DNA of 64,000 nucleotides from Termitomyces sp. T153. Its lineage: Eukaryota > Basidiomycota > Agaricomycetes > Agaricales > Lyophyllaceae. The stretch is from positions 62,001 through 126,000 of the forward strand of contig JACKQL020000077.1 of NCBI GenBank assembly GCA_018296165.2. Direction: 5' to 3'. The first letter of the stretch is position 1; the number at the start of each line of letters is the position of its first letter. Positions 35,052 through 46,641 of the stretch are shown here, in pieces. Under the pieces are notes generated by a model, which did not search any database, was not told where the DNA came from, and worked only from the letters and a program-made list of their open reading frames with translations. The position numbers and the translations under genes were made by a program.

Positions 35052-36034
35052 TGTCAGGTTCTGCTAACCATGGGGGCTCAGCTTGACTAGGCAAGTCCTT
35101 ACTAGGCAGATGCAATGTCTGCACTTATAACCTAGCACTTTGGGGAGGTCCAGACATTAGATAATTGCAAGGGGAAGTTTGGAAAAATGTTCTGAGCAAG
35201 TCTGGGGTGGTCTAGGGAAGTCTAAGATGAGGTACAACATGGGCCAGGCTTGGAGGTGTGTCAGGTGCAAGTTTGGGTGCAGATTCTAGCAATGTGGGGC
35301 AAGCAGAGGTCATGCAAATGATGGGAGTGGGACCAGAGTTTGATAGAGGATCAATTAATGTTGATGGGTCCAGAACTGAGCATAGGGCAAGATTTGGAGT
35401 TAGCTATGAATGTATGAGTTATAAATAGATGGATGGAGATTGTAATGGAGTTGAAGTGGAAGGAATTCAGGCACATGTGGAAGGAAACAGAAGCAGACAA
35501 GACAAGACAGAGTTGAGACAAGACAGAGATGAGAATGAAATAAATCAAACAAAACACAAGACTAGAGGCAGAAATAGAGATGAAACCAGGAAATGTAACA
35601 GACACAGAACATCTACAGACAAGTAATGGCAATATCAAGACTACTGTAACAGATATTGCTCTATGGTTTATATACTAACTACAGGGATTCCTTTAGGGGC
35701 TATGAGTCTGATGGCAGGGTCAGTGAGGCTGCATGTGCCTGGCAAGTGGTGGTTCTGATTGGGCAGGTTGTGGTGACACATTAGTATGGGTCTGTGATGT
35801 GTGCCAGAGTTCCTGAGAGGCATCAGAGATATCTGGGGGCTTGGAGGGGAATGGGCAAAGTAATGGGGCTTGCCAGGGGTTGTCAGGGTTTGCTGGGGAA
35901 GCATTAGAGTTAGCTGGGGTGGGTGCCATGGGTGAACAAAGGTTGGGGTGAGTTGAGGGGTATTGGTGGGGACTCCAGGAAAGCAGGGTTGCTTGGGAAG
36001 GGGTCTGGAGGTCTGGGGGTGAGTTGTAATATCA
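35052..36034 (-). repeat. LTR of family A, minus orientation
   Basis: In plus coordinates it starts TGTCAGGTTCTGCT and ends GTTGTAATATCA. The same ends bound the copy at 48315-49432 and, inverted, 54643-61336. On the minus strand it has a TATA-like AGTATATAAA and, downstream, AGTCTTGATATTG (the predicted transcript start). A minus-strand polypurine run (from CCCCC at 36036-36041) borders the high-coordinate end. It therefore acts as a 3' LTR whose outer edge joins the Tc1 relic. Confidence 0.75.
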
Positions 36035-36234
36035 CTCCCCCTTCAGCATCAAGACCCTTGAGGTGCAAGGCATGATTTGGAGATCAGTGGGGGCATGGAA
36101 ATTGAAGTCAGAGCAATATTGATCAGTCCACAGCAAGTGGCAGCAGCATGGGAAACAAAGTTGAAGCATGGCTGCTGTCCATCAGGAAGCTCCTCCTGAT
36201 CATTTAAAAGGGTCAAGAGATACTGTAATGTTTC
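36035..36234 (-). pseudogene. 3' tail of a family A/Gypsy element before the polypurine tract
   Basis: The minus strand has an open tail (36249-36049) reading LNDQEELPDGQQPCFNFVS and ending next to the polypurine run. A homologous tail lies at 49640-49440. Only the extreme 3' part of the internal region remains, cut by the inverted family C LTR. Confidence 0.55.
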
Positions 36235-36479
36235 CATTATGCTTTGCACAGCTTACAATTCACACTTCATAAGTCAAAACCAGTCAATTGATCTTGTCTA
36301 CAAAGTATGAAGTAAGGTGCTGCCTTACATAATTACAGTATGGATATTTGAAGTTAGCATCATGTGATGCTACTGAATAATAAAATAAGTAAATTAATAT
36401 TATAGACTATTCACTATAGAGAGGTAACAGGCACTCTGTTATATACTCCTCTTTTGAGTCTGTCAATGGACTCACAACA
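36235..36479 (-). repeat. LTR of family C, minus orientation
   Basis: The reverse complement starts TGTTGTGAGTCC and shares the ATTATGTAAGGCAGCACCTT core and the GAAACATTACAG flank with the copy at 32617-32826. The two copies face each other 3.4 kb apart, so they belong to two insertions or to a rearranged one. Confidence 0.6.
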
Positions 36480-36650
36480 ATTTAGGAAACAAATAAGGGG
36501 GTGGGATATGGCATCCCACCCATGAGTCTTATTGAAATCCAAGCATAGACTCCTACATCAAGGCTAGGGTAGAATCAAATGGTCCTACTTGATAAGATGG
36601 ACATAGTAACATCCCAGTGCCCAACTGTGCTGGGTGACAATATTGGGCAC

Positions 36651-39600
36651 TCAGTCAGCCTGCATTATGTTCAAAATTAATTGGTGAACTCCTCTAGTAG
36701 TCCACTCTGCCCATTCATCCATCTTCAAGGCCACTGCTTCCTTGTTACTTATAATGTCTGCCCAGTGCTCTAATACAGCATTAGCTGTATTACTGGAGCC
36801 ACTTGGTCCAGCTTTAGGAATGGCTGGGGTAGCAACATTAGTCACTATGGCCATGTCTAAAGAGCTAGGAACAACTTGTTGTAAAGTCATCTCTGAGTGG
36901 AGGTTTGTGGGTGCCAAAGAGTTGTTGGCATAGTCCAGTTCTATGGACTCCTTTGTAGGTGTGTCCTGAGAGGATGCAGTGTAGCTTGCAGCTGAGTTAG
37001 TAGTGGCTGATGCCACTGACAATGAGGGCCCCTCCTCAGTTAGAGCTGCACTCAGTGGAGGATCCATGGAAGATGGCTCCTCTGCTTCTGCAAGGGCAGC
37101 TCTCATCACTTCTGCAGGGCAATGCAGGAGGTGAGTGAAGATGCCTGCTTCACCATAGTGCAGCTATTCAGCTGTGCTAAGTGGAGAGTGGCCACAGCTC
37201 TTGTGGAGTTGCAGAAGCACTTGGAAGCACTCTCAATCATCAGTGGTGGGGGCATACCACCCATTGTACCCCTCCAAAGCAGGCAGCATGCTGATGGTCT
37301 GAAGTCAATGATGGCATTCATTGTTGACCCTTGTAAACAGATCCACATGTAACATGCTCCCTGACCAATGGTGATCAAGGAAGCATATACCATAGGTATA
37401 CACATGATTTACTCAGGCAGGAGGCATGCAGTTATTACCTCCATTTCACTGAGATTGTTGATTTGCATAGGCAGCACTTGCAGCCTATGCAGAGTGAAAG
37501 TGTATGAGGTAAAAGGAGTAAACTCCCCTACATGAGCATGGTAGTTGTCAACTGTGTCCCAATAGAGATGAGGTTGAGCAGCCACCATAGCAAACAGTCT
37601 CATATAGGCCATTTGTGTGTGTGGTGTAGTTGGGGCAAGTGCCTGATCCAATACATACCCAAAGACCAAGTGTCAGTCTACACATAACAAAGCATCAATG
37701 GCCACACCTGAATGAAGGTTCTGAGAACCTGGGTGGCCATGGTGCAAGATATGTTGCATCCACACTGATATGATGTTGCCACACCATTGGGAATATAATA
37801 AAACACTAGAAGTCAAAATAAACATCTATTAAGGCTGAAAACTGTAAGCCTTCTAGTAAAACAAGTTCCAGCAACATTATCTCCTTAAAATACAATAGAA
37901 GAAATACTGAACAGGATAGGACAAGGACTATACTAGGCTATACACTCAATAATAGTCCAATCACTGTAATGGGAGAGAAGCATGGGACTGGCAAAAGCAC
38001 AGGAGTGGCATCAATTCTGGCAAGATCTAGATCGAAATAAGATCTGATCTAAGAATACCCAGATTGGAATGTTGATTGAAAGGACATAAAGGGAGGATGA
38101 ATGGATGAATATAAATGGAAGATGAATGGAAGAACACAAAGGGAAGATGAATGGAAGAATATAAATGAAGAGGAAACTATGAATAGAAGAAACACAAAGG
38201 AGGAAGAGATAAATGGGGAAAACAGAAGCCAAGAATATAAAAGAGGAATGACAGCACAAGAAACTAGCCTATGGCACTGAAACAAGCATTAAAAAGTGGG
38301 AATTGGAATAAAATTTATAGTAGAAGTGCTGGAAAGTTGGAAACCAAAAGTTAGGTGTAGGAAGTAGTCTGTGCAATGTAGAAAGAGGTATACATAGCTC
38401 AAGTAGAGTAGCAAATAGACAGGCAATTGATAGGCAAAGGCTCAGTGGTTCCCAGGGAGTGAATCACTTAGGCTGGAGTTGGTTGAAATACCTCTACATT
38501 CAGAATAGTAATATTTTGGAAGTAAAGAACCTCAATCTAAAACATTTCTCAAGACAAAAGTGTGGAATTGGAGTGGATTCTCTAAGTCTTCAAGAAAGCC
38601 CCAGAACTATTGATATTACTCTAACCAAGTACTACAACACATTGATGTCAAAGTGATGGTTGAAAGGGACTTGATTAAGTCCTGTTCCTCATGTGTTGTT
38701 ATCTGTATGGCCAAGCATGGCTGACAAATGCAAAGGCAAGGGGACTGTTTGCCAATGACAGTCCCCTCTGGGAAGGGATGTTTCTAACTCTCCCAGAGTC
38801 AACTCCATGAAATGCTGCATGGTGTGGTCTCTAAGGTCTAGAGCTGTATAAAAGGAGATCTGGTGGAACTCCTGAAGGAGGTGAGCAGCATGTATCTGCT
38901 CCCTTATGGTAACCTTAGCCCAGTACTCCCAAATGATCTTCAAATAGCTGCTCTGGATTTATGGGTATTCCTTGGAGAGCCCATAAATACAAGAATTTAT
39001 AGCATGGGGATATATGTGATATTTCTGCCATCTTGGTGGAGTGAGCAAAGACTATTTTGTTGCCAACAAAGACTGCATTGGTTGTTGGCAACTAGTAGAA
39101 ATTGGAGTGAAAAATACCTCTGAAGCCATTTTGGTGCTCATAGTGCCCCTGTATCAGGATGGTCTCTCAGCTGTCTGGAAGGTGGCTGGGCACTGTATCA
39201 TTCAGATGCTTGAGGTCCAGTTTGGACTTCTTGGCATCAATAGCTAACAGCCATTTGGTGTTAGTGTTGTGCTGCTTCTTACAATGACACTCAGCAGCAT
39301 TAGCAGCATTGCCTTCTAGGTTGCTATCCAGAATATGTTGCTTAGACATTAGAACATTGTCATCATCATTGCTACTCCAGTTAGATGCTACTGGGGCACC
39401 CACAGCAGCTTGTGCAGCTTGTACTTGGGTGACAAAGAATTCTTCATCACAGGGGTCCTGATGCACTGGTGGAAAGTACTTGTGGGACACAGCAGTGGGG
39501 ATCTTGTAGGTCCTTGGTTTGAGGACCTCAATCATTCTCACCTCTGATTACTGCAGTACATTCGCAGAAAAGGCTATTAGAGTGGCAATAATCATTGCAT

Positions 39601-41243
39601 TGTCTGCCACTACTGAAGTGTTGCTGGTTTTGCAGAGCCAGCCTTAGCTGCTGCTAGTTTTGATGGCCCAGCCTTGGCCACCACTGGTTTTGATGGTCCA
39701 GCAGTGGACAGGGGCACCTTCAAGTCAAGGCACTTATTCATCCTCTGGTTGTCACTAGCAGGCACAGCATCATTATAGGTACCAGTGGTGCTCTCTGAGT
39801 TGAAGAGCCCTTGACAAACATAGAAGGCTCTGTACAAGCCTTCTTTGCTTCTGGAGGTTGAGGAGGGGATGCTACATACTTCCCTTTTTCCAATGCTGAG
39901 CAGAAGTGGTCCATCCACTTTGGTTTTTAACAATATCAAGTTTGCTTAGAACTTGAGATAGTGCTAATTGCACTTCTGGGTTATTGAGGATGTCAGCCCT
40001 AACATCATCTAGTACCCCAGCTTTATGGAGCCACTGGAGGAGGTGAGCAAGTTGATCATTTGCAACAGTGGAGGGCTCAGGCTCTTTTGCTTTGCCTTTG
40101 CTCTTCTCTTTTGTGAAGAAGCATTGCTCAACCATCTTCCAGGCAGTAAACAAGGAGGTGCTACTCCCCTGTGCCAGTGTAGTGGCAACATCACAGTCAC
40201 CTTTTCTTTTCCTTTGCTAGTCAAGGTAGTTGTTGAACACCCCAATGTGCTTGACACTGGCAGTGGAGCATTTGACAAATGCACCACAGAGGGCAGCAGT
40301 GGGTATGACTGCTGTGGAGGGGCCAAAGACTGGATCAGAGCCAAAATAAACTCAGGGCCATTGTCATCCACCTCTATTGCCTCTGATGAAGATGATGCAG
40401 GGACAGAAATTCCTATTTGTGGTGACATGGCAGCAGGTTGTTGTTGACCTACCATGCCTGTTATATGGCCAGGTCCAGCCATTGGTGATAGGGCCATATT
40501 ATATTGTAGCACCACATATTGTTGAAATTCCTGGGACTACACAAGCTGTGAGCCCACAGGATATCCAAAGTTCAATGGTAGGGGCACCTAAGGTCAGGTC
40601 CCTTACATCCTCTTCTTATACTACCATGCTGTGGAGGCACACTGTGTCCCCATCTTGGCAACTGCTGCATTGCCACTGCATAGCTGAGTGGGGCCACATC
40701 TCCTGCACTGCCACAGATCCTCTGCCCATGGGCCTTGTTTCCCATGGGGCTAGGGCTGCTCTTCTCATTGCTGGGGACACTACATCTCCAGGTACCAAAC
40801 CTCCTGCCAATGTAGCAAAATCACCAAACTATGAGAGTAAACTACTCCCTGGGACTCCTCCTCCACTTGGGTTCTGTCCAGAGCTCACCAGGTATCCAGG
40901 TAGACCTATGTCTGCCTTGTCCAGCCATTTCTTTTTTTTGCCCATTGAGCAATAAGTCCTCTCAAATAATGTTGGCACATCATACCAATGTTGTAGTAGA
41001 AGACAAAGACTAGTCAGACTTTGCAACCAGCTAAAAAAATTGGCTGACATAATATTTGATGGCCACTAGCATGGCAGCCTGTCCAGCTTCTGGACTTAGT
41101 CCTTCTAGCCAACTGTGCAGGGCACTGCATGTCCTGCAACTCCAAATGACTGTCAAGAGCATCAATGTCCTTGCAAGTAGCAAGGGACTCCTAAGTGGTG
41201 TCCTCCAAACTCTACCAAACCTTGAAATCAAGGTTTGCTCCAT
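36651..41243 (-). pseudogene. Degenerate repeat-encoded coding region, family unknown
   Basis: A series of minus-strand open stretches with coding character covers this span: about 41243-40829, 40515-40009, 40153-39610, 39541-39167, 37669-37409 and 37109-36651. They are rich in Ser, Pro, Ala and Gln with KGKEK/KGKAKEPEPS-type basic patches (near 40080 and 40210), as seen in basidiomycete retroelement gag-like proteins. No catalytic domain is visible. CG dinucleotides are almost absent. I cannot name the protein. Confidence 0.4.
38060..38170. repeat. Short purine-rich tandem repeat
   Basis: Units of the type GGAAGATGAATGGAAGAA with AATATAAAT or CACAAAG spacers repeat three to four times. Confidence 0.6.
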
Positions 41244-41439
41244 TCCAACAATGACCTAACAGGTTATCAACAAACCACTCTTTGTCAGGACCCATACCAT
41301 TCCCCTCTTCTCTTCACTATTATCCAACCTCAGATTTTACACAGTCCCTCTCTGGATCTCAGTCACACTCTCAGATCTCAACCACAGTCCTTGTTCAGCC
41401 ACATCCAGGTTTTATCCACCTCTAGGACTGCTTTTTCTA

Positions 41440-41695
41440 TTCCAGATCATTTCCACAGTTCCAGATCACTTCCACAGGTTTCAAATCACTTCCATCTGTC
41501 CCAGGTCACTTTCAGGATTGCTTCCCTTGTTCCAGATCACTTCCCCATGACTTAGATCACTTCCTGCTATGACTTAGATCACTTCTACCTGACTCAGATT
41601 ACTTTCACCTGACTTAGATCACTTCTACTTGACTTAGATTACTTCCACTTGTGTTAGATCATTCCTGCCTGACTTAGATCACTTCCAGCTTCCCC
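41440..41695. repeat. Minisatellite of about 20-26 bp units
   Basis: Imperfect tandem copies of a unit like GATCACTTCCACCTGACTTA run for about 250 bp with roughly ten units. It lies between an integrase remnant and the unknown coding relic, probably inside an old LTR. Confidence 0.7.
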
Positions 41696-41818
41696 TTTTG
41701 GTAGTGTCCTACAGCTATACAAGGTCCCCTAGTCTGTAGCTACACTCCAGTCTTGAGATTACCTATTGTGTCTGCTTTATATTTGTGTTCATCCTCCTGT
41801 CTCTTTCTCTTCAATCTG

Positions 41819-42445
41819 TCAGTTTCCAGGTTTATCCTTTCCAGTTCTCTTATTTCTCAACTCAACTACATACTTGTTAGCTATCAAGTCTGCCCAGGTG
41901 GTTCTTTTGCTCTGTAGGAGCCTCCCTAGGGTCAAGAGATTCTGACACTCTTGGTCATCTAGCCCACCAAAGTCATATGGCTCTGGTGTTGCCCTGTTAG
42001 GAAACAGCATGTTGTTGCTAGCCTTATATGGTTGTAGCAGCAACACATGGAACTTAGAATGGATTCTTTGTTCCTTGAGTGCTGTAGGCAACTCCAATAC
42101 ATAATTGGAGGTCTCATTGTAGGCCTCCAAGATCTTATACAGCCCAACCCATTTCAGACAGAGCTTTTTAGCTCTGCCTTTTGGAAGGTTGAGGTTTTTT
42201 GTTGAAAGGTACACTAATGCACCTTTTTCCAATGCTGGATTTGGTTGATGATGTGAGTTTGCAGAGTGTGTCTGAAAGACACACACTTCAATTATTGCAT
42301 TGTGTGCTGCTGCTAAGTTCTCAAGAGCTTGGAAGGCAAACTGCTTAATTTCCTTAGGAATTGCAGTATCCAACCTGATCTCACATATCATTGATGGCAT
42401 GTGGCCACCATTCAACTTGAACAGTGCAAAACATGTTGTTTTCAT
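41819..42445 (-). pseudogene. Gypsy integrase C-terminal remnant
   Basis: The 208-codon minus frame matches the region after the integrase core: ALENLAAAHNAIIEVCVFQT, GALVYLSTKNLNLPKGRAKK, LCLKWVGLYKILEAY, SNYVLELPTALKEQRIHSKF and HVLLLQPYKASNN. It then loses the chromodomain and ends in a TTWADLIANKY tail. Integrase core, RNase H and RT are missing next to it, so it is a fragment of a separate insertion from the element at 42.7-44.7 kb. Confidence 0.8.
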
Positions 42446-42454
42446 CTATTCAGC

Positions 42455-42660
42455 ATCTACAAGAAGTTCTAGAGTTCTAGCTACTCATCTGGCAGAGGAA
42501 GATTTAAAGAGAACAAGTCTAAGGATTTCCAATGCCAGCATTTGCAAAATTTACTCTAGAGCTTCTAAAAGAAAAAACACTCAACAACAATTGAATCCAG
42601 AATCCAATCCAAAAATTAAAATTCATCATAAATAGCCTCAATTTTCAAACTCACAGCACA
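42455..42660. repeat. Fragment similar to the family B LTR
   Basis: CTACTCATCTGGCAGAGGAA, then GAGAACAAGTCTAAGGAT and following words match the segment at 46098-46190 (CTACTCACCTGGCAAAGGAA, GAGAACAAGTCTGGGGAT). This is probably the decayed 3' LTR of the neighbouring D element. Confidence 0.45.
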
Positions 42661-42749
42661 TGATCACATACAAATATGACCAAAAGATAGCCCTGGTCAA
42701 AAGTACTTGTGACCAGAAGATAGAAGTGGTAGAAGAGATTGTGAATTGC

Positions 42750-44686
42750 TCAGTCAGCTGTAGAGATAGGATAAATGCCCCTAATCTCTTTGGGGCATTG
42801 GGGTGCCTGCAGTCAAAGTCCTCAACTAGGGCTGGTGCATGAACATTAGCCTGTGGTTGCTAAAAGATGTTCTCAATGCCATTTTCACCTTGAACTGTAA
42901 CTTCCCATAGAATATTCTGTTATCTAAAACTTTCTCCACCTCATACTTTTCCTGATTATTAACCAGGATTGGTGGTGGTGGTGCCTTTGGGTGGTAGCTA
43001 GAGATAGAATCCCCTGGAGTTTGGAATAGTTGGACAACATAGAAGACTGGTGCAGTTGATACAGGCCTGCTGGGAGCTTGAGTTGTTATGCTAAAGGCCC
43101 CATCTTCTACTCCACTACAAAGGGCCAAGGCAATAACATGACAGCTTCTTTGATAGCCTTGTTGTCTTGATGTCAGAGCTGTTCAAGTACACACAGTCTA
43201 TTGTCCTTTACCTTCACCAATGCTGCCTTTGCCTCCTCCTGCACCTTCTTCATACTGTCCACAAACTTGTTCACTAAGTCATTCTCTGAGAGATGTGCTC
43301 AAGGTTCAAATACCATGCAAGGGTGTATGCCAGTGTCCAGGAAGAATAGAGTCATCTGAGTAGAAGAATAAATGTGCTGGAACTCTGCATCTAGCAGAAG
43401 CTCATCCCAGTCATCCTGCCTCTTATTACAAAATAGGCAGGAATACTGTTCCATTTCTTGGTTACCACATTCTGTCTGCACATCTGACTGAGGGTGATAG
43501 GCCATGGTGGTGTGGAGTTTTACTTTCAGAAGGCAGTACAGTTCCTGAGTGAACTCTGCCACAAACTGAGGGCCTAAGTCAGAGACATACCTATCAGACA
43601 GACCATGTAGTTTCCAAACATTCTTCAGAGTAGGGATAAAGTGGGCCTGCTTACCATAGAGGTCCACCAATAACAGTACAGAATTGTATTCATGAGCATC
43701 CAGGAGTTCAACAGTGAAGTCCACTGATGCAACACTCCAGCTGGCAGCTGAGATAGAGATAGAGAGAGGGTGGAGCTGACCCATGGATGACTAGCAATAA
43801 GGTTTGGTGCAGAGGCAGAGATTACAGGTGCTGGTGTAGGTGCTTACATATTGGGATATCCAAGGCTACTAGTAGTTCCAGGACACCAGCTACAGCATCT
43901 TCCATCTACCAGAATGTCCAGCTACACAAGAGTCATGGTGTTGTTCTACATCACCAGAGTTCTGGAATGTTAGGCATGTAGATGTGCTCTTGGAAGGTTA
44001 GAAGCCTGATCCTGAAGACCCTACTCATCTGCATGGTAACCACATCCTCTTGTGCACCTTTTCAATTTCCTTGTCTGACATCCTTGAAGATGTTTGCCTT
44101 ATCTTTGTAGACTACAATCCTCACTGGAGCACAAATGCAAAGAGCTCTAGCTGAATGAGGATGATGTTGTCATTATCTCCTGCACCAGTGCCATAGTTAG
44201 CACACCTAGACAATGAATCTGGTTTGCCCATGCTCCATCTAAGTTTGTGATGCAGCAGGAAGTCAAAGTTAACCAGATACAGGGACCACTGAGCTTGGCA
44301 TCATTGAATTGAGCTTCTTTGCCATATAGAAGTACTCAAGGTTCTTATAGTCTCTCCCAACTTCAAACTTATGCTGTGTGCTCTTGAGACAATGCTGGAC
44401 ATATGAGAAATCTTGTATGAACCTCTGGTAGAAGTTAACAAACTCTAGAAAAGCCTGTACTTTCTTCCTGTTCCTTGGCTGAGGCCATCTGCTGTGCCTG
44501 CTACCTTAATGGGATCCATTTCTGCCATTCCATGCAAAATGATCAAACCTAGGTATTCAACCTTAGCCTGTTCAAACTCATACTTCTTGGGCTTCAGATA
44601 AAGCTGGTGTTTGTGAGGGCATTCCAAAACAATGTGTGTCAACAGGATATTCCAGAGTGATTGAGTAGGCCAAGGTGACACATTGG
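42750..44686 (-). pseudogene. Decayed Gypsy pol (RT, RNase H, integrase, chromodomain), family D
   Basis: Minus-strand fragments in pol order. RT/connection at 44681-44445 reads LYLKPKKYEFEQAKVEYLGL and HGMAEMDPIKVAG. RNase H traces follow near 44430-44180. The integrase core at 43784-43299 has VDFTVELLDAHEYNSVLLLV and DLYGKQAHFIP with the first Asp, SDLGPQFVAEF with the second Asp, and QSDVQTECGNQEMEQY with the Glu. The chromodomain at about 43020-42880 has EKYEVEKVLDNRIFYGKLQF. Inside it the conserved W-K-G-Y is lost and the frame shifts. Gag, protease and the RT catalytic core are missing because a family A LTR fragment begins at 44687. CG is nearly absent. Confidence 0.8.
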
Positions 44687-44937
44687 TGAGGGTACATGGT
44701 GTGTACTAGAGTTTCTGGGAAGTGTTGGGGATAGCCAGGAGCTTGGAAGGGAACAGGGAAAGTGATGGGGCTTGCTAGGGGCCATTGGGTTTTGCTAGGA
44801 AAGCATTGAAGTTAGCCAAGGCAGACATTGTGGATGAATGAAGGTCAGGGTGATCCAAGGGGGTGTTAGTAGAGACTCTGGAGGAGTGTGGTTGTTTGGA
44901 AAGAGGTCCAGAGACCTGGAAGCAGGTTGTGACATCA
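44687..44937 (-). repeat. Partial LTR of family A, minus orientation
   Basis: The sequence ends GTTGTGACATCA followed by CCCCCCTTCAGCATCAAGAC, as at 36034. It aligns with the last 270 bp of the LTR at 35052-36034 (GTGACACATT, GGGGCTTGC, AAGCATTGAAGTTAGCCAAG). Confidence 0.7.
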
Positions 44938-45039
44938 CCCCCCCTTCAGCATCAAGACCCTCTTGCAAATATCTTCCACAGCCTCATTGTTGCTGTCAGC
45001 ATCCCCAACCTCTCTGCCCTCTGACAAGAACTACATTAA

Positions 45040-46008
45040 TATTGTCACAACCCACTTCCAGACCTCTGGATCCCTCTCCAAGCCACCTCTCTTCCCCAAA
45101 GTTCCCCTTTAACACCTCCCCCTGACTCACTCCAGCCTTCATTCACCAACAGCATCTGCTCAGGCTAACTCCAATGCTTCCCTAGCAAACTCTGACAACC
45201 TCCTGACAAATTCTGTTGCATCTCCTACAGGCTCCATCATTTCCCCTTCTTCTCCAGAAACCCTGGGCCTCTCCAATATCTTTCCTGACCCAGGCACCTG
45301 TTACCAACTTGTTTTCCCAACCCACCTGACCACTCCAGAACTTCCTAATAACTATGGAGTGGACTGCATTCCCATCAGTTCCTATCAGAAGAACAACATG
45401 GCCTGCTATCTGATCAGAACTGACACCTGTCAACCCCATGCAGCTCTGATAAGCCCTGCTGTTGCACCCCTAATCCCTAGAAAAGTCCAGTAGTTAGTAT
45501 ATAAGTTGTAGAGTAGCATCTGTTATCCTATTCTTGATATTACCTGTGGTTACCTGTTTCTTGTTACATTTCATTTGTTTCTGTCTCTAGTCTTGTGTCT
45601 TATCAATCTATCTCTTTCTCATTTCTGTCTTGTCCCACTTGTCTCTGTTTCCTTCATTGTGCTCAAGTTCCTTTTAACTCTAATGCTGTTACAAACTCTA
45701 TGCATATGTTACAATCCTTGAATATTCATAACTAACTCTGAACCTTGCCCTACACTCAGCACTGGAATCCATCACTCTTAATTGATCTCTCATGAAACTC
45801 TGGCTCAGCTCCCATTACTTGCATAGCCTCCACTTGCCCCCAGTCTGTATATTTGCCTTTGGACTTGTATCTGATATACCTCCAAGCCCAAGCTTCCTTG
45901 TTCTTGGTCTTAGACTTGCTTAGACCACTCCAGACTTGCTTGGACCACCTTCCTTGGCTTATCCTCACAGAAGTCTGGACTACTTCAGAATGCTAGGTTA
46001 TAAGTGTA
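45040..46008 (+). repeat. Partial LTR of family A, plus orientation
   Basis: It starts near TGTCACAACCCACTTCC, contains AGTATATAAGTTGTAGAGTA (TATA region) and TTCTTGATATTACC (transcript-start region), and runs to GCTAGGTTATAAGTG at 46008. The usual AACCTGACA end is missing. It faces the minus-oriented fragment at 44687-44937. Confidence 0.65.
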
Positions 46009-46448
46009 AGGGTGACCTCTGGAGGCTGTGGCTCAATCACACAGCTGGCAAAGGGAAATCCAAAGTCTATTCAGTACTGTACAGTGTCTACTGAGATAAC
46101 TACTCACCTGGCAAAGGAAAATCCAAAGAGAACAAGTCTGGGGATGCTCTAGGCCAGGTGTGATGCTTCAGAGGCTTCAGAAGCATGAGAAACAACTGTA
46201 CAGTATGACAGAGAAAAAAGACACAAGTGATGTGTCAGCAATTGGTCAGCAGTTACATAAGCCAGTGGCAGTGTCAAAGGGGCCACACTTGTCTAAATTA
46301 TTGACAGAGAACCAGTGCAGCCTGAGGGATGAAACTAGGACCAATAGATAGGGAAAAGGAAGGAGAATAAAGGAAAACTATGATGGAGCAAATCTGACAA
46401 GAACTGGAGAAGGAGAAGGGGAAACAAATGAGATGTCCCCTAACATCA
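46009..46448 (-). repeat. 3' LTR of family B, minus orientation
   Basis: On the minus strand it begins TGATGTTAGGGG immediately after a polypurine tract (rc of 46449-46457) that follows the end of the B pol frame. It ends near 46009 at the junction with the family A fragment. The first six bases, TGATGT, are shared with the family A LTR. Confidence 0.55.
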
Positions 46449-46456
46449 CCCCCCCT

Positions 46457-46641
46457 CTAGGATGCAGTGCCTTGATGCACTGGGTAGAAGAAGTCATGAA
46501 TTGCCTGGTCAGCTGGTGAAATAGAGTAGATGCCTTGAATTGCTTTTGGGGCATTGTGATGCCTATGGTAGAAGTCCTGGACCAAGCCTGATGCATGAAC
46601 ATTAGCCTGTGGTTCCCAAGAGATGTCCTCAATGCCATATC
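46457..46641 (-). pseudogene. C-terminal half of the family B chromodomain
   Basis: The minus strand reads YGIEDISWEPQANVHASGL, VQDFYHRHHNAPKAIQ and a short tail before the polypurine tract. This is the second half of a chromodomain whose first half lies 6.9 kb away at 53583-53700. The two halves abut exactly if 46642-53582 is removed. Confidence 0.8.

Noticed and set aside
32617..36479. The inverted family C repeats as terminal repeats of one DNA transposon
   Set aside because: Each copy has TG...CA-type ends with the same downstream flank, as LTRs do, and the sequence between them contains parts of at least three other elements.
38060..38170. Possible CRISPR-like array
   Set aside because: Units are contiguous and purine-rich without regular unique spacers, and the genome is eukaryotic.
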